From: JBEKIK01 sp050013075
GTDB lineage: Bacteria; Planctomycetota; Planctomycetia; Pirellulales; Thermoguttaceae
DNA: 10,086 bases
NCBI GenBank assembly: GCA_050013075.1
Contig: JBEKFZ010000132.1
Location: 1-10,086 of the forward strand
Direction: 5' to 3'
Positions 1-5,301 of the stretch are shown here, one piece after another (position 1 is the first letter of the stretch; each line of letters starts with the position of its first letter). The position numbers were made by a program, and so were the translations under genes. The notes beneath the pieces are model-generated. The model made no database searches, was not told the origin of the DNA, and saw only the letters and a program-made list of their open reading frames with translations.

Positions 1-107
1 TTCTCCGCCAGGACCGTCTTTCTCATTTATTCATTTGCCCTCTTATTCCTAAAAAAATCCATCCCCGAATCCAATGTAAAACTATCCATGCTACAAACTT
101 TTACCCA

Positions 108-497
108 CTAATTCTGCCGAACACCCGAAAATAATTGTGGCGGACATTTAATTTCTTGATATGAGGTTGATTTAAGAGAATTTTTAATATATTGCAGAAT
201 AATATTACCCCATCGAACATCGGGTAGATTAAAATCTTTTAGTAATAATATAACCTCATCTCGATTATAGAGGGCAAGGGCTACGAGATAAACATATATC
301 TCAACTAATTTGTGTAATGTTGTCGGACTTTGAGAGGCATTTTGATTTAGCCAATCAATAATTTGGTTAGGCAAATACGTATTTTTTACTCGTTGAACTG
401 CAAAGTCATCCCTTAGACGTTTGAATAGGAAAAGTGGATCATTAGCAATAGCGAAGATACGCTCAGCATTTGTTATGTCTATGGATTTTGATTCCAT
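108..497 (-). CDS. Hypothetical protein, small, predicted mostly helical, second gene of an AT-rich pair
   Basis: I do not recognise this 129-residue protein. It has no signal peptide and no clear transmembrane span. The middle part (about residues 60-90, with LVEIYVYLVALALYNRDEV) is hydrophobic and probably forms packed helices, and there is no catalytic-looking motif. The ATG at 497 is preceded on the minus strand by AGGA with 7 bases of spacing, which supports this start. Its first 19 bases overlap the end of the upstream gene (479-1021), so translational coupling and a shared function are likely. Base composition is clearly AT-richer than the genes from apt onward, which suggests acquisition by transfer. 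The pair could be effector and partner (for example toxin and immunity), but nothing in this protein proves that. Certain that it is a plausible gene; function unknown. Confidence 0.65.
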   Translation of the reverse strand: MESKSIDITNAERIFAIANDPLFLFKRLRDDFAVQRVKNTYLPNQIIDWLNQNASQSPTTLHKLVEIYVYLVALALYNRDEVILLLKDFNLPDVRWGNIILQYIKNSLKSTSYQEIKCPPQLFSGVRQN

Positions 498-1021
498 GAT
501 TTCATCCTAAAAAAACGGCGTGCTTTAGGATAAGGACAGTTAGCATAATGATGTAAATATTCATGTGCATGTCCCCATTTACTCCATATCCAAGGAACTT
601 TAATTCCAATTCCTTTGGCTTCCCTGACTTCTACAACAATCCCTGAATGCTCTATACTTTGGTCGTTTTCATCATAATAAAAAATTATATCTCCCGGCTG
701 AACATCTTTTTCCAAAATCTCAAAATAATCATCCTCACTTATAATCTTTTCAAAATTAGCGCTTTCGGGAGAAAGTTGTGTTCGTCTGCTTGCAAAAACC
801 AAACCATGACAATTGTAAATTGGGCAAGGTCCACAAAGAGGCTTAGCTGATAGATCTTTATGTGTTTTTATTAAATCGGCAGCTATACACCAATCTCTGT
901 GCGGCAATTCCCGACATTGTTGATTTTCTATGGAAGTACCAGCCCTCGTCTGAACGACAATCGATTTACGAGAATTATCAATTGACAGTTCTTTGTCACT
1001 GGCTAAAAACATTTTTACCAA
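479..1021 (-). CDS. Probable papain-fold cysteine peptidase-like protein (NlpC/P60 or CHAP type)
   Basis: A 180-residue protein with the layout of NlpC/P60 or CHAP domains. A candidate nucleophile Cys71 lies in YNCHGLVFAS, followed by PGDIIFYY (109-116) and a candidate catalytic His125 in EHSGIVVEV. WSKWGHAHEYLHH (147-158) may supply a further polar residue. Such domains usually cleave or transfer peptide or amide bonds, often in cell-wall peptides, but some act as toxins; the substrate here is unknown. There is no evident signal peptide, so a cytoplasmic role or non-classical delivery must be considered. Cys36, 45, 63, 66 and 71 make a Cys-rich N-terminal half, with C63-x2-C66 just before the nucleophile. 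The TTG at 1021 has AGGA 7 bases upstream; an alternative ATG lies at 1012. The gene overlaps the next one by 19 bases and is AT-rich. Fold assignment is by motif only. Confidence 0.6.
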   Translation of the reverse strand: MVKMFLASDKELSIDNSRKSIVVQTRAGTSIENQQCRELPHRDWCIAADLIKTHKDLSAKPLCGPCPIYNCHGLVFASRRTQLSPESANFEKIISEDDYFEILEKDVQPGDIIFYYDENDQSIEHSGIVVEVREAKGIGIKVPWIWSKWGHAHEYLHHYANCPYPKARRFFRMKSWNQNP

Positions 1022-1095
1022 TGAAATATCCTATTAAAAAACAAGGTCATTAAATATGATTGGTTGTTATAAACTATATTCTAATGCACATTGAA

Positions 1096-1101
1096 ATTAT
1101 A
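1096..1101 (-). promoter_or_regulatory. Candidate -10 box for the AT-rich gene pair
   Basis: The minus strand reads TATAAT, an exact -10 consensus, about 75 bases before the TTG start at 1021. The hexamer 17 bases upstream (ATTACT, 1119-1124) is only a weak -35 match. Composition is AT-rich here, so a chance match is possible. Confidence 0.35.
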
Positions 1102-1178
1102 GTATACCCCCAATTAGGAGTAATTATTTAAGCATGTATATAAACACATATACATCATCTGCAAGAAAGAAATTGGCC

Positions 1179-1237
1179 AGCAACACACTAATAGGAAAGT
1201 GTCCAAAATCTAGAAAATAGATTCCTAGCAACACACT
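1179..1237. repeat. Direct repeat AGCAACACACT (two copies) around a small hairpin
   Basis: AGCAACACACT occurs at 1179-1189 and 1227-1237. Between the copies lies AATCTA-GAAAA-TAGATT (1207-1223), a 6-bp stem with a 5-base loop. The set lies between the apt stop and the promoter region of the AT-rich pair, at the composition boundary. It could be a junction scar, a binding site or a weak terminator after apt. Confidence 0.6.
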
Positions 1238-1270
1238 CTTAAGACACTACACCAATCCCCAATCCTCATT

Positions 1271-1804
1271 TTAAAGATACCGAATCAGACTCACCGTCTG
1301 ATATTTGGCAATCTTTTCCGCGCCTTTTAAACCGGCCAGTTCGATGAGAAATGCACACCCCACGACCGTTCCGCCGGCCTTCTCCACCAGACGGCAGCAG
1401 GCCTCCACGGTGCCCCCGGTGGCCAACAGGTCGTCGACCACCAGCACCCTTGCGCCCCGAGGAATGGCGTCGGCATGGATTTCCAGAGTATCGCTGCCGT
1501 ATTCCAGGTCGTACGTGTGCGAAAGAGTTTTATAGGGGAGTTTTTTCGGCTTGCGTATCGGCACCAACGCGGCATGGAGTTCCAATGCCACGGGCGCGGC
1601 AAAGATGAAACCCCGTGCTTCAGCGGCAGCCACCACCTCGATTTTCTTGCCCCGGAACGGATCGGCCATATCCCTGACCGCCTGACGAAACGCCGCCGCA
1701 TTGCCCAACAACGGCGTGATGTCGCGAAATATAATGCCCGGCTTGGGAAAATCCGGAATGCTGCGAATGTAATCATCAAGCTTCAACGACGAGGACTGAG
1801 ACAT
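1271..1804 (-). CDS. apt: Adenine phosphoribosyltransferase
   Basis: Cytosolic purine-salvage enzyme converting adenine and PRPP to AMP and pyrophosphate. The 177-residue length is typical of the family. Visible signatures are FPKPGIIFRDITPLL (19-33), the substrate-pocket EARGFIF (62-68), the flexible-loop region RKPKKLPY (84-91) and the PRPP-binding motif VLVVDDLLATGGT (120-132), with the two acidic residues Asp124 and Asp125 and the TGGT loop all present. The ATG at 1804 is preceded by AAGGA about 10 bases upstream. It appears monocistronic: the pair downstream differs in composition and has its own candidate promoter, and the regulator upstream is divergent. No truncation or missing key residue was seen. 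The identification is firm. Confidence 0.96.
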   Translation of the reverse strand: MSQSSSLKLDDYIRSIPDFPKPGIIFRDITPLLGNAAAFRQAVRDMADPFRGKKIEVVAAAEARGFIFAAPVALELHAALVPIRKPKKLPYKTLSHTYDLEYGSDTLEIHADAIPRGARVLVVDDLLATGGTVEACCRLVEKAGGTVVGCAFLIELAGLKGAEKIAKYQTVSLIRYL

Positions 1805-1948
1805 AAAGAATATGTCCTTTATAATCTTTAAGGAAATGATCCGGATGCGGATTCGATATTTAAACCCCGTTCAATGAAAAACACTGGAAACACATTCTAG
1901 TCAAGAGCATTGTTGGAGAATACCCAGCATAACGGGGGTGGCGAAAAA

Positions 1949-1988
1949 ACACTAGCTAATTCGTAGTGTAGTGACACCTAGTTGTCAC
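1949..1988. promoter_or_regulatory. Two adjacent inverted repeats in the divergent apt / LuxR-type regulator region
   Basis: ACACTA (1949-1954) and TAGTGT (1964-1969) form one inverted repeat with a 9-base gap. GTGACACCTAGTTGTCAC (1971-1988) is an 18-base palindrome with a single mismatched pair. Both lie 25-64 bases upstream of the regulator's ATG at 2013 and about 145-185 bases upstream of apt. Their position fits operators for autoregulation by the downstream HTH protein, which is inference. Confidence 0.5.
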
Positions 1989-2012
1989 ACCCGGCGGCTA
2001 TATTTACCGCGT

Positions 2013-2687
2013 ATGTCAGCCGATTCCACCCCTAAATCAACTCTGTCTTTATTGATCGCCGACGATCACGCCCTGTTGCGCGAGGGCCTTTTGCTGATGT
2101 TTCAGAATTTTCAACAGGTCGCGGCCATAGGAGTGGCTTTTCAAGACGCGCCATTGGCCGCCGAGCAACACAACCCCGATGTGGCTATCCTCGGGCTGGG
2201 GGCGAAACACGGCCAATCTTGGTCCACAGTCCAAACCCTTTGCCGGCAGTGCCCGAAAACTTGTTTATTGATCCTCGATGAAACCGTGCGAACCAGAAAC
2301 ATTCGCAAAGCCTTGGCCTTGGAGATCTGCGGATACTGGACCAAACACGCCACATTCGAGCAAATTGCCCAGGCCGCCCGGCAATTGGCCGCGGGCCGGC
2401 GTTCTTTTTGTCCAGAGGTGGATCAATACCTTTTTCGAACCCGGCGCGGTCTGCGTTATCATCCCGCGCACACGGGAAACCCGCTCCAAATGCTCACTCC
2501 GCGCGAAACTGAACTCCTCGCCCTGCTGGCTTCGGGGCTGACCTTGAAAAAATGCTCGGAACGGATGGCAATATCAATAAATACCGTGGATAACCACAAA
2601 ACCCGCTTGATGCGCAAACTCGGCGTCCACAAAACCGTCGAGCTTGCCCGCCTGGCCATGCGCGAAGGACTTGTCATGGAAGAATAA
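2013..2687 (+). CDS. LuxR/NarL-family response regulator with a degenerate receiver domain
   Basis: Probable DNA-binding transcription regulator of 224 residues from the ATG at 2013. A GTG at 1971 is in frame but would place the start inside the palindrome, and neither start has a good Shine-Dalgarno site. Receiver domain at about 10-130, then a LuxR-type HTH at about 160-222 (LTPRETELLALLASG, then SINTVDNHKTRLMRKLG, the recognition-helix region). The receiver keeps the acidic pair in IADDHALLREG (Asp17, Asp18) and the conserved Lys111 (GYWTKHA). However, the phosphoacceptor Asp is replaced by Gly61 (DVAILGLG) and the switch Ser/Thr by Asp89 (LLILDET). Ordinary Asp phosphorylation is therefore unlikely, and regulation by ligand, partner protein or abundance is more plausible. 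It is the only plus-strand gene, is divergent from apt and converges on the receiver gene at 2766-3170. No histidine kinase is adjacent. Targets are unknown. Confidence 0.88.
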   Translation: MSADSTPKSTLSLLIADDHALLREGLLLMFQNFQQVAAIGVAFQDAPLAAEQHNPDVAILGLGAKHGQSWSTVQTLCRQCPKTCLLILDETVRTRNIRKALALEICGYWTKHATFEQIAQAARQLAAGRRSFCPEVDQYLFRTRRGLRYHPAHTGNPLQMLTPRETELLALLASGLTLKKCSERMAISINTVDNHKTRLMRKLGVHKTVELARLAMREGLVMEE

Positions 2688-2690
2688 AAC

Positions 2691-2745
2691 AAACCGCTTG
2701 CGGTTTCGCGAGAATTATCTTGAAAGTGGGCAGTAAACTGCCCAC
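2691..2745 (-). terminator. Two hairpins between convergent genes; the distal one is a likely terminator of the receiver gene
   Basis: GTGGGCAGT-AA-ACTGCCCAC (2726-2745) is a 9-bp stem. AAACCGC-TT-GCGGTTT (2691-2706) is a 7-bp stem. Read on the minus strand, the second is followed by TTTTATTCT, a U-rich tract suited to Rho-independent termination of the gene ending at 2766. On the plus strand only three T's follow, so it is a poor terminator for the regulator ending at 2687. Confidence 0.5.
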
Positions 2746-2765
2746 CCCTTGCCGCCCACTAACCA

Positions 2766-3170
2766 CTAATTCCCGGCCAACACGGAGAGTTGCAGGGCTT
2801 TATCAACCAATTCCACCAGCACCTCCGGGTCGAACGGTTTGCGCAGATAATAGCTTCCGCCCATTTGATCGTGGCGGCGTATAATATCGGGAATTTGCCC
2901 CCCGGAAAGGAACATCAACGGCACCGTTTCCAGGCCTTGGTCTCGCTTGATTCGCTCGCAAAGTTCCAGCCCGCTCATGCCGTTAAGACTGGTATCGGAA
3001 ATAATCAGATCGGGCGGGGTTTCCTCCGCCGCGGCCAGTGCGCTTTCCGCGCTCGTGCAACAGCAAGTCGAGTAATCGGCGGCGGCCAATGCCGATGCCA
3101 CTTGTTGTAAAACCTCTTGCTTCTCTTCAATCACCAAGACTAATAATTGATCGCCGGAATAATCCTTCAT
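2766..3170 (-). CDS. Stand-alone CheY-like response regulator receiver protein
   Basis: A 134-residue single-domain receiver with no output domain. The key residues are in place: acidic pair Glu15-Glu16 (VLVIEEKQ, Glu-Glu where Asp is more usual), phosphoacceptor Asp59 (LIISDTSLNGMSG), switch Ser89 (MFLSGG) and Lys111-Pro (YLRKPFD). It should accept phosphate from a histidine kinase and signal by protein contact, as CheY- or Spo0F-type proteins do; the partner kinase is not in this window. A run of three cysteines (36-38) in the first third is unusual. The start at 3170 has only a weak ribosome-binding site. The gene converges on the LuxR-type regulator, has a candidate promoter upstream and a candidate terminator downstream. 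The domain call is firm, the role open. Confidence 0.92.
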   Translation of the reverse strand: MKDYSGDQLLVLVIEEKQEVLQQVASALAAADYSTCCCTSAESALAAAEETPPDLIISDTSLNGMSGLELCERIKRDQGLETVPLMFLSGGQIPDIIRRHDQMGGSYYLRKPFDPEVLVELVDKALQLSVLAGN

Positions 3171-3230
3171 AAACCGCTCGGGATAACCATGATTAGGATA
3201 AATCGTAGCGCCCCGATTGTTTAAAATCGC

Positions 3231-3284
3231 GAATATTTCCGCTTTATAGCGGATATTCTAGTGTTGTATTTCGTCCGCTGCCAA
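3231..3284 (-). promoter_or_regulatory. Candidate promoter of the receiver gene with an overlapping inverted repeat
   Basis: The minus strand shows TTGGCA (3279-3284) and TAGAAT (3255-3260) separated by 18 bases, a good sigma-70-type pair. An inverted repeat, GAATAT and CCGC on one side with GCGG and ATATTC on the other (3231-3258, 2-base bulge, 6-base loop), overlaps the -10 box and the expected start point. The predicted 5' leader to 3170 is about 80 bases. The repeat may be an operator or a leader hairpin. Confidence 0.45.
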
Positions 3285-3381
3285 ACGCTAGTTGATTAAA
3301 TCTTTCCCCAGATGCATAACCAACCCCACAGGCACGGCCGGTAAAATCGCCCCGACCCGATTAAAATGCCTAAAGCATATT

Positions 3382-3455
3382 CCAGAAGTCCCCTCTCCCT
3401 CCGGGAGATAATCCCAGAAGTCCCCTCTCCCTCCGGGAGAGGGTTGGGGTGAGGG
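3382..3455. repeat. Tandem palindromic repeat of the CTCTCCC / GGGAGAG family
   Basis: A 27-base unit is repeated exactly at 3382-3408 and 3414-3440 with a 5-base spacer. The second copy completes a palindrome, CCCTCTCCC-TCC-GGGAGAGGG (3423-3443, 9-bp stem), and is followed by a GGGGTGAGGG tail (3446-3455). The same architecture recurs at 8771-8805. Lacking a U-tract on either side, it is not a convincing terminator of the protease gene that ends at 3511. Confidence 0.85.
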
Positions 3456-3510
3456 CATTTCGCAATGATTTTCGATTGAAAATCTGTTTCTCTGTTGGCT
3501 CTGATTCCAT

Positions 3511-4122
3511 TCAGTCTTCAGGCTCATCTTCGCCGCCTTGCGATATCGCTTTGGATTTCCGCACTCGCACCAAGTACACAAATGCCAGAAAGTCATATAA
3601 GGCGTGGCTGGCAATCGGCACGAGCAGATTGTCCGTGGCCAGCCAGATCGCCCCTAAATAAAGCCCGATCACCCCCGCCAATAGCGCATAAGTGGGCGTC
3701 ACTCCGTGCAACAGTCCGAAGATCGCCGCCGCCACGGCCAGGCCGATTCCGACGCCATACGGCCCGCCTACCTTGTCGGCCACCCAACTTTGAACGATCC
3801 CGCGAAAGAGCATCTCCTCGCCCATTCCCGCCAACACCGCGATGAAGGCCATCTCCAACATTCCGCATTGGCGAAACAGGGGGATGAACGTTTCGTCCAG
3901 CACTTGCATGATTCTGGCAAAGGGCCGCCACGGGGCTTTCGCGCATAGCCAAAACACTGCCACAAGCGGCACGGTGGCGACAATACCCCAGAGCAGATCG
4001 ATCGCGCTGAGCCGGAACGTCGCCATCGGCGGCCGGCCCAACACCCAGCCCAGACTCACGGCCAGCACTGCCAAGGCGCCCTCGAACAGCGCGGCCGCCA
4101 CCGCGAAATTCATGGTACCCAT
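3511..4122 (-). CDS. CPBP-family intramembrane metalloprotease (CAAX protease / Abi family)
   Basis: A 203-residue multi-pass inner-membrane protein. The family signatures occur in order: Glu102-Glu103-x3-Arg107 (GEEMLFRG), Phe135-x3-His139 (FGLLHG) and His173-x3-Asp177 (HALYDF), the expected zinc-site and catalytic residues of Rce1-like proteases. Hydrophobic segments at about 5-28, 42-60, 90-100, 122-138, 145-162 and 176-186 match a polytopic topology, and the C-terminus is acidic (GGEDEPED). Bacterial members have varied roles, including bacteriocin self-immunity and membrane-protein processing; the substrate here is unknown. ATG codons at 4122 and 4113 are both possible starts. It follows the metallophosphoesterase gene by 95 bases on the same strand, so cotranscription is possible. 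Confidence 0.9.
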   Translation of the reverse strand: MGTMNFAVAAALFEGALAVLAVSLGWVLGRPPMATFRLSAIDLLWGIVATVPLVAVFWLCAKAPWRPFARIMQVLDETFIPLFRQCGMLEMAFIAVLAGMGEEMLFRGIVQSWVADKVGGPYGVGIGLAVAAAIFGLLHGVTPTYALLAGVIGLYLGAIWLATDNLLVPIASHALYDFLAFVYLVRVRKSKAISQGGEDEPED

Positions 4123-4126
4123 AAAA

Positions 4127-4215
4127 AGTTATCCGTTTTCAGTTATCCGTTGTCAGTTTTCAACGCGAAACCGCAAGCGATTTCCTTCATCCTTCATCCT
4201 TCATCCCTCATCCTT
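4127..4215. repeat. Short direct repeats and a heptanucleotide tandem array
   Basis: GTTATCCGTT occurs twice close together (4128 and 4142 onward), each followed by TCAG. Then comes CCTTCAT three times (4184-4204), CCCTCAT (4205-4211) and a partial CCTT, which ends just before the stop codon of the phosphoesterase gene at 4218. The array could vary in copy number by slipped-strand mispairing. It lies in the leader of the protease gene. Confidence 0.75.
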
Positions 4216-4217
4216 AC

Positions 4218-5159
4218 TTAATGCCCCGGCGCCGGCAGATCTTCCGTCCAAACATCGCCCCACGTGCCGTCGAGGCGCCGCTGGGCGACGATCATCTTAT
4301 TGTCCAACATGCGGACGGCGAAAATGCCGTCCACGCCCTTGTCGCCCTTGGCCCGGGGCGCCACGAAATCCGCTATGCCGTTCCAGATTACGCGGTGACA
4401 AAGGTGTTCGTGCCCGGTAAATATCGCCACGACTTTGTATTTTTTAATGACGTTATAAAAGGCGTCGCGCTGGTCTTGCTTCCACCAACGGTCCTCGATG
4501 CTCAAGTTATCAAAGCCGTAATGCTGCATGATGACCACCGGCCTTCCGCTTGTGCCCGCGCGGGCGGCCAGGTCTTTTTGCAGAAACGAAAGGCTGTGGC
4601 GGGCATCGCCCTTGCCGCCAGGATAAACGTTGACGTTCACAAAGTGCACGTCGTCCCAATCCCACGAATAGTGCAGGCCGTTGTCGGAGACGTTCACCGG
4701 CGTGTCGCGATTCTTGTTGCGCAAAGCGATTCCCACAAGCACCGCGTCGCCGGTCTGCTTTTGCACGTCGTGGTTGCCGTAGCCTTCGTAAACCGGAAAG
4801 TGGATGTGGACCCCCTCGCCGCCTTTAACCGGATAATCGTCCGCGAATCCGTCGAATACATGAACGCCCAAATACTCACCGTCGTAATTCACGCCCTTGC
4901 CGCTGTCGGTCAGGTCACCCGCGACCAGCACGCCGCGGGGCTTTGCCACCACGCCGAAACTTTTAGCCGGGAAAGCGGCCCCGGGCAGATTGTTCATTAT
5001 CGCGATGGCATTCTTGTTCGCCTGCTCGTTATTCTCCAGTTGGTCCTGACCATAGTGAAGATCGGCCGCCACGAAAAAAGTAATATCGCGTCCAAAGGCC
5101 GCGCCGGCAATACCCAGGACAATCGCAACCGCAATCAGAAATAAACTTTTAGTTCGCAT
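4218..5159 (-). CDS. Exported calcineurin-like metallophosphoesterase
   Basis: A 313-residue protein with a Sec signal peptide at about 1-23 (MRTKSLFLIAVAIVLG, ending near AAFG), so probably periplasmic, surface-located or secreted. The metallophosphoesterase motifs are in canonical order: Asp33-x-His35 (AADLHYG), Gly81-Asp82 (AGDLTDSG), Gly128-Asn129-His130-Asp131 (GYGNHD), His213 (MQHYG) and Gly249-His250-Glu251-His252 (FTGHEH). These should bind two metal ions and hydrolyse phosphomonoesters or phosphodiesters; the substrate cannot be told from sequence. All metal ligands seem present, so it should be active. The ATG at 5159 has only a weak GAG upstream. A 120-base nested inverted repeat separates it from the RidA-like gene upstream on the same strand. 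Confidence 0.92.
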   Translation of the reverse strand: MRTKSLFLIAVAIVLGIAGAAFGRDITFFVAADLHYGQDQLENNEQANKNAIAIMNNLPGAAFPAKSFGVVAKPRGVLVAGDLTDSGKGVNYDGEYLGVHVFDGFADDYPVKGGEGVHIHFPVYEGYGNHDVQKQTGDAVLVGIALRNKNRDTPVNVSDNGLHYSWDWDDVHFVNVNVYPGGKGDARHSLSFLQKDLAARAGTSGRPVVIMQHYGFDNLSIEDRWWKQDQRDAFYNVIKKYKVVAIFTGHEHLCHRVIWNGIADFVAPRAKGDKGVDGIFAVRMLDNKMIVAQRRLDGTWGDVWTEDLPAPGH

Positions 5160-5181
5160 CTCTAACGATCAATCTTACATT

Positions 5182-5301
5182 AGAGGTTGTGAATTTTTGT
5201 AGGGTGCGTGAAACGCACCGCAATCCGTAGGGGGTGGTGCGTTTCACGCACCCTACATATTTTGGCCATTGTGACGCATAAGCGATAAATTCACAACCTC
5301 T
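5182..5301. repeat. Nested inverted-repeat element, MITE-like
   Basis: Outer arms AGAGGTTGTGAATTT (5182-5196) and its exact complement (5287-5301) are 15 bp. Inside, arms at 5199-5219 and 5236-5256 are exact 21-bp complements, each containing its own small palindrome GTGCGT-GAA-ACGCAC. The whole 120-base unit can fold as a long stem. Its right arm supplies the last base of the minus-strand TGA stop of the RidA-like gene. No transposase is near, so movement would need a trans-acting enzyme. Confidence 0.85.

Larger units (their letters stand above)
3171..3510. other. Intergenic region with repeats, no supported gene
   Basis: The 340 bases between the receiver gene and the CPBP protease hold the receiver promoter at its left end and the CTCTCCC-type palindromic repeats at 3382-3455. 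An open frame through here (3288-3614, minus) runs through the repeats and into the protease gene, and is not credible as a gene. Nothing else was recognised. Confidence 0.6.

Noticed and set aside
647..1053. Two plus-strand frames opposite the peptidase-like gene
   Set aside because: They are short, lack ribosome-binding sites, and overlap a better minus-strand gene with motif support.
3382..3455. CRISPR-like array
   Set aside because: There are only two units with a 5-base spacer, and the units are palindromic repeats. No spacers of usable length and no cas genes exist nearby.
3288..3614. Minus-strand frame of 108 codons after the protease gene
   Set aside because: It starts inside the protease coding region and its middle is translated repeat DNA (PSPQPSPGGRGD). 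There is no ribosome-binding site.
3511..4122. Type of abortive-infection defence gene, from the Abi family name
   Set aside because: The family name is historical and most members are membrane proteases with other roles. No defence genes are adjacent.
4221..5144. Open frame of 307 codons on the plus strand opposite the metallophosphoesterase
   Set aside because: It mirrors a gene with a full motif set and a signal peptide. Its own translation shows no domain or sensible start, so it is a codon-bias shadow.
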